Translations under genes and position numbers: made by a program | Shown here: positions 23,443 to 34,289 of the stretch, in pieces | Layout of the letters: each line of letters starts with the position of its first letter | Position numbering within the stretch: the stretch's first letter is position 1 | The notes under the pieces: model-generated | What the model saw: the letters and a program-made list of their open reading frames with translations, nothing else | The model's database searches: none | What the model was told of the DNA's origin: nothing | Origin: Amborella trichopoda | Taxonomy: Eukaryota; Streptophyta; Magnoliopsida; Amborellales; Amborellaceae | Length of the DNA: 64,000 nucleotides | Direction: 5' to 3' | Assembly: GCF_000471905.2 (NCBI RefSeq) | Contig: NW_006499728.1 | Span: 2,525,266-2,589,265, forward strand

Positions 23443-24599
23443 AAAAGAACATGTATTGATACAAAAGTGGAAAACTTATCCAAAGAAAAGGAAAAACAAT
23501 TGGATCCACTGTATCAGAAACAATGGGCTTTGTTGGATTGGATTTGATTACCACTAAGAGAGGGGATTAAAAAATTCCTCAATTACAAAATTGCCATCAC
23601 TTCGAAGTAAAAAAATGCTTAGATACCAGTGGTTCTTTTAAATGGGAGAAGATAATCTTTGAATTATGGAACCTTGGCACTTAACAACAGAAAACCAAAA
23701 GTTGGGGTAAGGGTAAGAAATTCCTTTTGTGCTTATGAACAACATTATTCATATCTAAACATAATTTTGGGGGAGAGATGTTACAAAATATGCATGGTGG
23801 TGACATTGTCAAACAGTGGGTAGTCAATGACACACTTACAACTAATTTTGACAGAAAAAAATAATTAATTTTTTGAATTAAAAATAAATAATCTCTTCGT
23901 ATACTTTTCTTAAAATAATATATTTCTTTTATATGAAATATCAAATTTCATATTCATATGATTTTTATAAAAAACTAAAATAAAATACTCTAAGACGTCA
24001 TATCTAAATCGCACGGCTAGGGGCTCACTTGTGATACCATGGGTAAAAACTATCCCAGCCATCTATTCAAATTGAACAGCAGGGAGAGAGTGGCATGTAT
24101 AAATTTCCCACACCTAGTTGTCTGTAGAAAGCTTTGCTAAACTCGAACCTATTTAGATATATATGCCCAAAAGCTATGTTACATGGACATATATACATGT
24201 ATTTGTGTTCGACACACATACGGGTGTCGCAAAATTACAGCTGTAAATTTGATTTTTAAGAAACAAATACATTAGTACATCATCCGGACCAAGTTCGAAA
24301 AAAGAAACGCAAGACATTATTAACACGTGTGTCCATGTTACGAAGCCCAAAAATTATAAGCACTGTGTCCATGTTACAAAGCCCAATAGCATGGTGGAAA
24401 AATAAAATAAGTTCTATTCCACTTTATTAAATGAACAAGTATTATTGTTAAAGACCTAAATTAGGAATATGGCAATATCAAAGTCACAGTTAACTAATCA
24501 CAAAGTAATCCTTTTTTAACCTTTTTAATGACTTCGAGGTATCAAAAAAACAACCAAAACGTTATCGATGAGCTGTGATGCCACTAGAAAGGAACACTT
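23443..24599. other. Intergenic; partial copy of the 60553-61063 element near 23940-24110
   Basis: No gene supported. 23940-24110 (AAAATACTCTAAGACGTCAT, GGCTCACTTGT, then CATGTATAAATTTCCCACACC) resembles the right half of the CKX intron 4 element. Only this half is recognised, so the copy is truncated. Confidence 0.45.
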
Positions 24600-24634
24600 T
24601 CTAGTTAGGTGAGCCCCTCCTTCTCACACCTACC

Positions 24635-24786
24635 TTTCACTCTCTCTCTCTCTCTCTCTAAACTTTCACGAGATATGAATATGACTCTTTTGTTTTTTTA
24701 TACAATGTTTCTTTATTTTATAAGTAAAAAATAGAATCCGAAATATGGCTCCCTCGCTCACACAACTTTTATAAGAAATGATATGA

Positions 24787-24820
<34 letters not shown>

Positions 24821-25110
24821 AAACTTTCGTGAGATATGGATATGACTCCCTCTCTCTCTCTCAACTTTCATGAGAAATGAATACGACTCTCTCTCTCTCT
24901 CCTGACTTTCATGAGATATGAATATGACTCTGTAGTTATCTCACTAGACATGAATCGTTCTCTCTAGCATGTGACCCATATAAATATTGGTCCGCTTTCT
25001 AACATACGTGTGACCAATAATGTGAATATCTCCCTCTCCACGAATGTGAATCTCTCTCTCTCTAACATATGAGTCTCCAAGAATGTGAATCTCTCTCTCT
25101 CCCTCAACTT
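24635..25110. repeat. Minisatellite built on CT runs with ACTTTCATGAGATATGAATA units
   Basis: At least five units of (CT)n followed by (A)ACTTTCATGAGATATGAATATGACT variants, spaced ~50-120 bp. Short antisense ORFs here are repeat artefacts. Confidence 0.85.
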
Positions 25111-25319
25111 TAAGCTAGAGATACGAATGCGAACTAACGCAATAGCCCCCACTTGCATATTCTGTGTACCAGAAGGACCACTCTTATAATTAAATCTCCT
25201 TTTCTTTTGTATGTTAAATATAGCTAAATATATTTTTCTGTTTTTTTTAACATTAACATACGATTTTTATTAACTATAAATTTTGAACATTAACATACGG
25301 CTTTTATTAACTGTAAACA

Positions 25320-25897
25320 AGTGAAGTTACAAAGGGAACGAAATACGTAAAAGTACATCACACGAAATTAGTAATCGCCAATGCGGATTGAAAAGCACCT
25401 CCATTGGCTAAAGAATTAGCTTCAACGTTTGTTTCATGGTAATAATGGAGTATTTCAACTTCAAGTGACTGAAAAATGTCAAAAATTTTATGAAAAATGG
25501 AAGAGAGGCTTCAAAGAACTTGCGCTTCTCTTTTACACTACGCTATAATATTCGCTGAATCCCCTTCAATAACCTTTCCTCCATCAAATTTTAAAAGCAG
25601 TTTAATTCCATCCAATAGACCTCAAGCTCGCGTTTCATTAACTATTGCATTACCGCAAGGACCAGAGTAAGACAATAGGATCTTCCCAAGATGATATCTG
25701 ATAAGCCCCCCAAAACCTGCCGTTCTTAGATTTCCTAAGGAACTACCATCAAAGTTGAGTTTATTGGTGTTTGAAGGAGGTGTGATCCATACTGCATGTC
25801 GGATTGCTTTATAGTTAGGTAGATTAACTACTTCAAAATGATGCATTATTATAAAGCTTTTGGGAATACCTACACAATCCTTATTCGTAGAAACCAA
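25320..25897 (-). pseudogene. LINE A RNase H-like domain, broken
   Basis: KLNFDGSSLGN (first catalytic Asp) followed by GGLIRYHLGKILLSYSGP; the frame stops near 25622 at NETRA, where the Glu helix starts, and continues in pieces below it. Confidence 0.75.
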
Positions 25898-25971
25898 TCT
25901 GCAACCAATGCTAATATATTTGATTTAAGGATAGAGTCTTCTAACACAACTCCCTGGAAGACTCTTCTATT

Positions 25972-26622
25972 TCACTCTTTCCAAATTCCCGAAAGCACGC
26001 TCACCCAAATTGACCTCCATAGAGCAGTACCTATCTTAGAGATCCCTGGTGTTATCCTCTGTTTAAGAAGAGATCTAGTATTTCTTGGTATGGGTACTTG
26101 AAAGTTGAACAACTGACATACCCAGCTCCATACGTTCAAAGCATAGGGGCACTCCAAGAAAAGATGATAAACACTTTCATTTTCAGCTTTGCATAAAATA
26201 CATGCATTGACGATATTGAAGCCCCGTCTCTTTAGATTGTCAATTGTTGCTAGACGTTCCTGACAAACGATCCATAAGAACATCTGAATTTTTGTGGGGA
26301 CATTGATCTTTCTAGTTATTCGCAGCCAGGGATCTGATGTACTGTGATGATTTTGAAATAACAAACAATAGATTGATTTCACTATAAAATCCCTAAACTT
26401 CGTGCATTCCCAAACAGTAGAGTCTACTTCATTGGGTGAAATGTATACAACCTTTAGCGTATTCAACAAGTTTTGATAGGCCTCAATTAAAGAATTAGAG
26501 ACCCTCATGTACTTGCAAGGTAAAGACCAAATAATGTTAGTAAAAACACCCCCACTTGCCACTTCTACAATAGCCAAGGGGTTCAAAACTTCAGTAAAGA
26601 CCTCCGGATATTGGTGTCTCAA
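25972..26622 (-). pseudogene. LINE A zinc-finger RVT (zf-RVT) domain
   Basis: Longest open piece, 216 codons. WECTKFRDFIVKSIY, then KINVPTKIQMFLWIVCQERL and CILCKAENESVYHLFLECPY give the CxxC...HLFxxC knuckle and the W-rich C-terminus of zf-RVT. The family normally links RT and RNase H in plant LINEs. Confidence 0.85.
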
Positions 26623-26639
26623 AGGCTCATCCCCTAGCC

Positions 26640-27139
26640 ATTTATCAAACCAGATGAGGGTTTGATCTTCATCACCAACCGCCTACCTGATGTGGTTCAA
26701 ATAAGTTTATCTACAATGATCAATGCATCTCCATAAGAAGGAAAAATTAAATTTATTTATTGGACTCTAAATAAGTCTCGTGAGGGTATCTTCTCCATAT
26801 TTATCTGTTAGAACCTCCACCCAAAAGGCATTTTACTGAGAATGTATCATCCACCACCACTTTGTCAATAAACTGGAGTTCATAAAATTCAATCTTCTGA
26901 TACCCAAACCTCATTCCCTAACCGGATTGCAAATTGTTTCCCATTTCACTAGATCAAGTTTCTTATCTTTATCCACATCCCCCAATAGAAAGTTTCTCAT
27001 TAATCTCTCAAGACGTTTGACAATTTGCATATGCATACGAAATAGAGGCAGACAGTATACTGGAAGATTGGATAAAGTGGACTTGACTAAAAGAGTATAT
27101 TCCTCCCAAAGAAAGGGTCTTGGCCTTCCATAGGTCCCA
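26640..27139 (-). pseudogene. LINE A RT C-terminal/connection region
   Basis: Reads DLWKAKTLSLGG, LLVKSTLSNLPVYCLPLF, RNFLLGDVDKDKKLDLVKW and ETICNPVREGGLGIRRLNF, the normal run of motifs after the RT palm in plant LINEs, with frameshifts. Confidence 0.75.
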
Positions 27140-27400
27140 AGCAGTATCAGACACCTGATCCCGACTTTAGGCACTTAATCAATACGCCGTGCTGGCTCTT
27201 CGACCAAGGAGGCATTTTGGCGCGGAATGCCAACTACTACGACTAAAGGGGAGAAGCCAAGTATACTAAATGGCTTTGCTCTTTTCTAACTAGATTTCAT
27301 TCAAAAGATGTGATCTTCGAGCTCGCTTACACTAAATATACCATCAGTGAGAACTTTGCTTTCTGGTTGGGAAGTCTCTTTGTCCTTTCCACTTCTTATT
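27140..27400 (+). pseudogene. Foreign plus-strand coding fragment inserted in LINE A
   Basis: In the plus frame through 27190 the text reads QYQTPDPDFRHL, then CWLFDQGGILARNANYYD, a TAA stop, [19 protein letters not shown], and [16 protein letters not shown]. It sits exactly between two LINE RT segments (...IIERYQKK and DLWKAKTLSLGG, minus strand) that are contiguous in related elements. The source is not certain; the spacing of KW..F..F and AFWLGSLFV is reminiscent of plant mobile domain (aminotransferase-like) proteins. Confidence 0.5.
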
Positions 27401-28410
27401 ACTTTTTCTGATATCTTTCAATAATTAGGTCCCATATTGCTTTTGAAGGTTTAGTATCCACTAAAAGAACTCCCAAATACCAGCAAGGAAACTTTTATGT
27501 ACCACAACCCAAAATTTTTGCCTGCCTACCAACCAGACTGTCTTGACATCCTATCCCAATAAGCTTAGTCTTGTTTAGATTGACTTTCAAGCATATTGCT
27601 ATTTCTGCACATTTAAGAAAAATCCAAGGATTAGTAACTTCTCTATTACACGGATCACAAAATATAATGGAATCATTTGCTTATAGTAAATAGGATACTA
27701 TAAGGCCTCTATTTCCAATTTTCACACCAAAAATATATCCCTTGAAAGTAACTCCCCTGAACATGACACAAATATTTAACCATGAAAGGCTATAGGAATG
27801 GTGATATATGGTCCCCTTGTCTGAGGCCTCAAGAAGCTTTGAAGAAACCAGTAGCATTCCCATTTATCTACAACAAAAAATAGATGGAACTCAAGCAACC
27901 TTCTATCGACAACCTCCAACGAGACTTAAAGCCCAGACCACCCCTTATGCTCTGTAACACCTCCCAATCCACTTTATCATATGTACTTTCAAAGTCCAAC
28001 TTACAAATTAACCCTGGCTTTCTATCCTTGATCTTTGAGTGAATATATTCTTGAGCCACCAAAATACTATCCATAATTTGTCTCTCTTTCAAAAAGGCTA
28101 ATTGTGGCCATTGAAAAACCAAATGTAAGACCTGACGAAGCCTATTAGCTATAATTTTATTCAAACTGCCCAGCAAGCTAATTGGCCATATATTCTTCAC
28201 CTCTTGAATAACTGACTTTTTAGGAATTAGCGCAATGTAAGTAGAGTTCATGACCATATTTGTCATTCCTCTCCAATAGAAATCCTTCAACAAACTAAAC
28301 AGATTATCTTTTAAGAGGTACCAGAAGGTTTGGAAAAAGGTTAAGGGGAACCTATTTGGACGCAGAGCTTTATTTCTACCTAACTCAAAAACTGCCTTCT
28401 TGATCTCCAT
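27400..28410 (-). pseudogene. LINE A reverse transcriptase, catalytic box destroyed
   Basis: Frame 28410-27868 contains ALIPKK, WPISLLGSLNKIIANRLR, QLAFLKERQIMDSILVAQE and CKLDFESTYDKVDW, classic LINE RT blocks; the usual KAYDKV is TYDKV here. The following block, ASRGLRQGD, is split by a frameshift. At ~27680-27690 the expected FADD box reads stop-A-N-D: the Phe codon has become TAA and the first catalytic Asp is Asn. This copy cannot encode an active RT. Confidence 0.85.
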
Positions 28411-28854
28411 TCAAAATTTCTTTTCAACCAACCAACCTTTTCTAAAAAGAGTCTAACAAAAAGGTACATTAGCAAGGGACAAACTCAAGACCTTTTCAGA
28501 GGCAAGGGATTGCTTGAAGTGACCAGTGAGCAATGCTTCCACTTCTAAAGAGTTTTCACAATCAACCCCTTGGATTTTAAGACTTTGAATAGAATTACCT
28601 CTTCTCCTTGCATTTGCAATAGCCTGGAAGATCTTAGTGTTCTTGTCTCCCTCCTTAAGCCATCAGACCCTTGATCTCTATCTCCAATTGATCTCTTCTA
28701 GTCTAAGAAGATCCCGGAGTCAGGCAATACAAGTGGTTCTTTGAAGAATATGTGGCGGAGTGAGAACCCCCCAATAAATTGGACATTATCAAAATCCTTT
28801 GTCTCTTTTAGCTGCACATATTTTTGAATGAAGGTTACCCCAAGAGTCTCTTTT

Positions 28855-29087
28855 CTAATAAAGAATTATCTCTTTCAAATTGAGGAAATGATTTACAAAA
28901 TCTTGGGTAACAAAAAACCTATCCAATCTGGTTAAAACAAACTCATCAGAATTGTGATTAGACCAAGTGAATTTTGTCCCAATCGATGGAATATTCACCA
29001 GTTCATGCCTTTGTATAAAACCATCAAATACTCTCATGCAAAAAGACATTCGGGGAATAGAAGAGGATTCAGAAGGTCATCGAATAA
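28855..29087 (-). pseudogene. LINE A endonuclease C-terminal fragment
   Basis: Reads NIIR, then a stop where Trp is expected, then PSESSSIPRMSFCMRVFDGFI, FTWSN and LTRLDRFFV. This is the end of an exonuclease-endonuclease-phosphatase domain as in plant L1-type LINEs. The catalytic N-terminal part is missing. Confidence 0.75.
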
Positions 29088-29363
29088 TGTTAATTAAGTA
29101 ACAAAAAGGGTTGGTCCGTTGCCATTATGTAACAAAGGTGGCGGTTACAAAGCAAGGGAAAAAAACAGAAGGAAAAATATGCCCTGGATGAAAATTTTTA
29201 TATACACCCTTTGTAGAAAACCCATAAGGATTCCTGTAATCGATCCGAATTAGTTGGGAAAATGCTTTGACAATGATGACCCTTCATGAAAAACCCATAA
29301 AACCTTAAAGTGTAAAAACCAAACAAATACCCGCTACATAATATTTTCGGCTTTTTCTCTAAA

Positions 29364-29752
29364 CAATAAGTTTATATAGTGTTGAGGCTCTAAACAATCA
29401 AATTAAACCCCACCTCGAAAATTTCACTAGAAAAGGTTGTTTTGATGCCCAAATGTCATCAAATTGATCATCTCGACATCAAGATGCATAGGCATGAGAA
29501 AAAAAATGGATTTCAAGTTTTAAAAATAGTGCATCTTGCAGCGCATTTTTGGACTGTCAATTTTCAAGATTTTTTAAATTTTCATAGATCTACTTGATCT
29601 ACATTATTTTTGAAGCTTTAAATTTTATAATTAAAGATGAAAATATATTTTAAGGATGCCATAAAATTTACAGCATCCATATTTCTTGACACTATTTAAA
29701 AATAGACTTCACTTTGATTGTTTAGAGCCTCGGCTCAATACAAACCTCACCC
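29364..29752. mobile_element. Mutator-like MITE, GAGGCTCTAAAC subfamily
   Basis: Starts CAATAAGTTTATATAG, ends ...CAAACCTCACCC. Flanks TTCTCTAAA and TTTTCTAAA match at 8 of 9 positions. Core CATCTCGACATCAAGATG present. Confidence 0.85.
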
Positions 29753-29989
29753 TTTTCTAAAATGTCAGCATATTTCTTACTTATATCCCACTAATCCAAA
29801 ACCAAAAAGTACAAACACCCCTATTCCTTCTCACTCACATGTTCCCACGAGCCCCCTCTCTCTCTCTCTCTCTTGCCAAGTATCCAAACAACAAAAGAAA
29901 AAGACGGAAAATAATGGGAGAAATGGCAAAGTATATGGATTCATATTTCAAAAATATATTACCCTTTTTTGTAAAATTACTTTTTTCCT

Positions 29990-30260
29990 ATATTAAGGCA
30001 TTTGTTTGAGTTATAGCATATGTTTCTTTCTGCAAATTTGAAATCCATTATAACGGGCATCAGGCCGTTATAAAACGCCCAATATATAGCGTCAGGGGTA
30101 GGGTCCCTTCGCTTTATAACGACTTTTATTTCTTTGTCATCGATAATTTCTAAACCTTGCAAAAAAGTTGTTATTTCACGAGAATCATAACGAATCCTAG
30201 CTTTATAACTACGCCATAAATGACTTGAAATAAACAGACAGGGTTTGGTGACTAATGCGA
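29990..30260. repeat. Cluster of CGTTATA/TATAACG words, TE subterminal-like
   Basis: The motif TATAACG or its inverse CGTTATA appears at least four times, with ATATATAGCGTCAGGGG in between. Such dense short inverted words are typical of subterminal regions of CACTA-type transposons. No matching second end was found. Confidence 0.35.
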
Positions 30261-30433
30261 TGGCTATCATGGGTGAGAAATTTATTGGAAAGTCTCATTT
30301 TATTATGAGAAATTAAAAAAGAGTTTATTGTATTCCATATTTTAGACTCAAAAACACTTTGGGTATGGGAAACACTGGCTCTAAAATTTACTTCTATTAC
30401 TAAGTATGAAATTTGTAGCTAAAAAAATGGTAC

Positions 30434-30530
30434 AGATCTCGTGGATCTATAAACACTTGAAAATGGATAGTCTAGATAGATCTCGTGGATCTATGAACAC
30501 TTGAAAATGGATGGTCTAGATAGTGTGTTA
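30434..30530. repeat. Tandem duplication ~48 bp of a MITE internal segment
   Basis: AGATCTCGTGGATCTATAAACACTTG and its copy (AGATCTCGTGGATCTATGAAC) are adjacent. The unit is part of the ~390 bp MITE interior; a worn, partial MITE spans ~30350-30640. Confidence 0.8.
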
Positions 30531-30699
30531 CGATGTACAACATTTTTAGTGCTTGAAAATCTAATTTTTTTATCACAACTATAATGACCAAGGTCAAGAT
30601 GATCGATTTGAAGGTTTACCGACATTGGGACTATACGTTTCGGTGAGTTTTGGGTGGGGATGTACTTTTCTTAATAAAGCATTGGCCTTATTTTTAATA

Positions 30700-30930
30700 T
30701 TTTCCTATTCTTTTATTTGTCAAATTAAGCTCAAATTTAGGGCGTCATTCTTCTCACCAATATGCACATGTAAAACATAAAAAATAATATCAAATAAATA
30801 AAATTACCAAAATACCTTTGAAATTTATAATTATTTTCATCATTTTAATTTAATGAATTATTTTTTATACTTTTTTACATGTGCGTGAGAAGAATAAAAG
30901 CCCAAAATTTGAGCCTAATAGAGAAAAATA
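30700..30930. mobile_element. MITE, ~210-230 bp, arms around GCTCAAATTT
   Basis: Left arm ATTAAGCTCAAATTTAGGGC...CACATGTAAAA matches the reverse complement of the right arm, ATTAGGCTCAAATTTTGGGC...CACATGTAAAA. Outer TTTTATTT also pairs. No unambiguous target duplication. The interior 'CAAAATACCTTTGAAA' recalls the CKX intron 4 element. Confidence 0.65.
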
Positions 30931-31382
30931 AAATTAGAAAAATTTATCAAAATATTATAAACTATTTCACATTTTACTCATTTTTTTTTATTTAATTTCA
31001 AAACACCTCAAAAGACACATACAACCCATAGAATAGTTGCAAGACGGTAACATGCTAAATAGCTTACATCTCATAAATAGTTTGATAAACTTCACATAAC
31101 AATAAAATACAATATGCACCCCCTAAAAGCGAAACTTAAAAGTAAAATACAAAAATATTTTTAAATATCTTTACATTAAAAGACAATATGCACCCTAAAA
31201 AATGTGAGACTTAAAGGTAAAATATAAAGTATTAAGAAATGTTTTAAATTCCGATTAATGAAAGGAGATAATTTAAGTTTCCGTATCCCAATTCAAAGGG
31301 CCGTTTCTCAATAGCGTCATTAGCGTGTTCAATGGCTAAGAAAATTCCGTGGGAGATAATGGAAACCATACATTTACATTTT

Positions 31383-31770
31383 GGAAAACCTTTATATAAG
31401 GTTGCAATGACATATTATAGAACTAAGGTGCACTTCAAAAATACGGTAGAAAGGAGTATTTCAAAGTTGGAAAACCTTCCAAGTGATCACCTCGATATCA
31501 AGATGTATAGATATAAAGATAAAAATAATTTCATATCCTATAAATAATACATCTTGCAACAAGTTATCAGAGCTATCTTCTTCGAAGATTTTTCAATATT
31601 TACAAATTTGTTCAATCTACACTGTTTTCAGAATTTTAAATGTCATAATTAGGTCTAAAGATGGATTTTCAAGCCGTCATAAGATTTCTGGCACTGAAAA
31701 CTACATCTTCCAACAAAATCTAGAGGTATGCCTTATTTCTATAATATGCGGTTGCAATCTTATCCCACCC
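31383..31770. mobile_element. Mutator-like MITE
   Basis: Starts GGAAAACCTTTATATAAGG and ends GGTTGCAATCTTATCCCACCC. Interior blocks in family order, with GATCACCTCGATATCAAGATG as core. Confidence 0.75.
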
Positions 31771-31779
31771 TAATGCTTT

Positions 31780-31915
31780 TTATAGAGCGGTGATCTAAAC
31801 GGATTACATCATTGAAGCGGACGTTATGCCCTAACCACCAGGCCAGGGATCCCACCCCAATTAATACTACATGCCCTAACCACTAAGCCAAGAGGCACAA
31901 CCCTAGCTGGTTTTT
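31780..31915 (-). repeat. tRNA-like / SINE-head-like segment
   Basis: On the minus strand TGGCTTAGTGG (31890-31880) fits the RNA polymerase III A box, followed by TTAGGGCAT. A second similar block, TGGCCTGGTGGTTAGGGCAT, lies ~44 bp further. No good B box (GGTTCGANNCC) is seen, so this is not a tRNA gene. Confidence 0.35.
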
Positions 31916-31952
31916 ATGACTTTGTCTTGATAAATGTTCAACATTTGCCTTG

Positions 31953-32097
31953 CTTGTAAATATCAATCAGGTAGTTGAATTAACGTACTAATGAAATCGT
32001 TACTTTTTACAAATCAATAAAATGGTCATCTTACTTGTAAATATCAATCAGGTAGTTGAATTAACTTACTAATGAAATCGTTACTTTTTACAAATCA
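31953..32097. repeat. Tandem duplication, 81 bp unit
   Basis: Two copies beginning CTTGTAAATATCAATCAGGT, one mismatch seen over the common part. Confidence 0.95.
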
Positions 32098-32264
32098 TTT
32101 CCGGTGGGTACTTCCACAGTAATTAAGAAACTTTCAAGCAGTGGAAACGAAGAGTGCTTCATGAGGCATACCAAATTTATACGGAACCTTGTTCCTGCTC
32201 TCATGTATACACATAAATAAGGATTTCACAAGCACAAATTAAATGGTGGAACATCAACTTTTCC

Positions 32265-32642
32265 GGTTGTGGTTTGTGTGAGGCTGAGGTCCTAAACAAT
32301 CACAATAAGGTGCAAAATATATTATTTCAGAATAAAAAATCCTTTTGATAGCCTAAAAATTCATTTTTATATGTAATTATAAAATTTAAAGATTAAAAAA
32401 ATATTCAGATCGAGTAGATATATAAACACTTAAAAATCTTGAACCTTGGTGGTCTAAATAATACATTACAAGATGCACTATTTCCAAGACTTAGAATCTA
32501 TTTTTTCTCATGTCCATACATCTTGAGATAGGGATGATTGAATTGAAGGTTTTTTTAGCATCAAAACGACCTCTTCCCATGAAATTTTGAGGTGCGCCGT
32601 GATTTGATGGTTTAAGGCCTCACGCTTGTATAAACTGTTTCC
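32265..32642. mobile_element. Mutator-like MITE (inverted orientation), GAGGCTG...CCTAAAC subfamily
   Basis: Starts GGTTGTGGTTTGTGTGAGGC and ends CACGCTTGTATAAACTGTTTCC, with ATTATAAAATTTAAAG and CATACATCTTGAGATAGGGATG inside. Target duplication not visible. Confidence 0.65.
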
Positions 32643-33850
32643 TCTACTAAATTACATACTCCCACGATTTTATGAGCACAATCACGTACTCATAGGATAT
32701 ATCCTGGGGAAGCACTAGTTGGTTTCCGAGTTGTACTTCCAAGAAAATCCCTTATTATCATGCCTTATTCATTGATTTTGGTTTCAAATCAATAGGTTTC
32801 CCAATAACAAACAAATTTCATTGGAAACAAATAAGAAAAATGTGAGAAATGGCCGGTTTGAATTCGACCGTGGTGAACCTTCTGTTTGACTGTGGCAACC
32901 CATTGAGAAGGAACGAACCTAGTCCCGAACCCAACCTTCTGCCGGACTGTGGTGACCTCTGAAAGTGATAAAAAGGATGTTCTACTCCATAATTTCCTTC
33001 CATAATCCAAGTCATTGTTCCTAGAGATCCATAACTTTGCCATGGTCACATCTGCTTGATTACAACGAACATTCAAATACAAGGTTCACGCTGGTCCTGG
33101 ATTTTGTTCTATGATCCTAATCATGGGCCTTGAAGACCGAATGTGATCCTCAAACACTCCAACAAACTTCTTATGGATCATAGAGAACAACTAAGCCGAA
33201 GTAAGTTCTTCTACCACTAGCGAACTTTGTGAGTTTTACTAACGTTAGTGTTCAGACAAACCATTTTTTTTTAACTAATTCAGTAGTAAGAATCAAACTT
33301 GAGATATAACATTGCTAATATCAACTGCTAACTAGTCAAGCCCAAGCCCAAGCCCGGTCAACCACAGTATAGCCTGAACTTTCTATAAGCTTGTGTTGAG
33401 CTGCCTAACCACAACAAACTTTTAAATATGGGATAATCTAAACTTCACAACCCTTCAAATTACAAAGGCTCAAAATAGAGAGAGTTGTGAACGGTGAATT
33501 TATTAATTTTGTAGCCTATTTTTTAAAAAAGTTATTTTTGTGGGGTAATTTTGTAAATATTACTACAATACAAATGATACTTTTGTCATATCTATGAAGG
33601 GTAAAATTGAAATTTTAACTAAATAACAAGAGGACTCTACAAATAAAGTTCCAAGACATTAACTTCTAAAATGCTATTGTATTTTTGGGAAAATTTCAAA
33701 TTTGGTATTGTTTAATAGTAAAGTTACCTATTTAAATAATTTTTTAATTAAAAAATAATCATTGTTTTGATAAATACACCCATCTCAACCCTTTCTAACT
33801 TGAACTTTTGTATTTTGAGGGGTTGTTAACTCTAGACAAACCCTTTAAAA
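32643..33850. other. Intergenic, no gene recognised
   Basis: A short minus-strand ORF pair at 32789-33082 contains two similar segments (TTVRQKVGFGTRF and ATVKQKVHHG) but no known domain. A low-complexity CAAGCCCAAGCCC stretch occurs at 33345-33358. Confidence 0.4.
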
Positions 33851-34096
33851 ATGTAGGGAATTATTTGAGCACTACATAGGCTTAGCTTACGATGTGTTTG
33901 GAAGCCTTCGACTGAATGAGTATTTCATAGAGAAAATGTAGGGAATTATTTGAAGCACTACATAGGCTTAGCTTACGATGTGTTTGGAAGCCTTCGACTG
34001 AATGAGTATTTCATAGAGAGGCGACAAGGGATTCCATTAATAACTAGCCGTTTCGATTAATTGAAACAACTTGATGAATTTAGTAGATCGTTTTAG
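33851..34096 (+). pseudogene. psbE: Nuclear plastid fragment: psbE 3' part, partly duplicated
   Basis: Reads [26 protein letters not shown], then after a frameshift EQLDEFSRSF and TAG at 34094-34096. This is the C-terminal half of the cytochrome b559 alpha subunit (psbE product). The first ~83 bp are present twice (33851-33935 and 33936-34018), differing by a single-base indel, so the duplication followed the transfer. Substitutions include Pro-to-Leu and Gly-to-Ser changes. It is a NUPT relic, not a gene. Confidence 0.9.
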
Positions 34097-34103
34097 GAGG
34101 TCC

Positions 34104-34200
34104 CTGACCATAGATAGAACCTATGCAATTTTTACAGGAAGATGGTTGGCTATTTTTATAGTGCATGGGGCCATTGCAAGCTTTATTTTCCACAAACTCC
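34104..34200 (+). pseudogene. psbF: Nuclear plastid fragment: psbF 5' part
   Basis: Eight bases after the psbE stop, as in plastid genomes, comes CTG (for the ATG start) then TIDRTYAIFTGRWLA, matching the cytochrome b559 beta subunit TIDRTYPIFTVRWLA. Downstream the match decays through an insertion around 34152-34165. The psbE-psbF order and spacing show that a contiguous piece of plastid DNA was inserted. Confidence 0.9.
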
Positions 34201-34289
34201 TCCTCGAACTCTTATTGTTTAAAGAATACGTCTTAACACCATTGCATGTTTTATTTTATTTTGGTATAAGAAGGATGAGGATTTTAAAC

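Larger units (their letters stand above)
25240..29090 (-). mobile_element. LINE A: decayed non-LTR retrotransposon, ~3.85 kb
   Basis: Read on the minus strand from 29090 it shows, in order: the end of an endonuclease domain, a reverse transcriptase, a zf-RVT domain, an RNase H domain and a T-rich 3' end on the plus strand (poly-A of the element). It is 5'-truncated within the endonuclease. The last 37 bp motif ACATTAACATACG(A/G) is present twice (25250 and 25287). The same 3' end, (A)TTTTATTGATAAAC-like, is found in LINEs B and C. Many stops and frameshifts; not functional. Confidence 0.9.
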
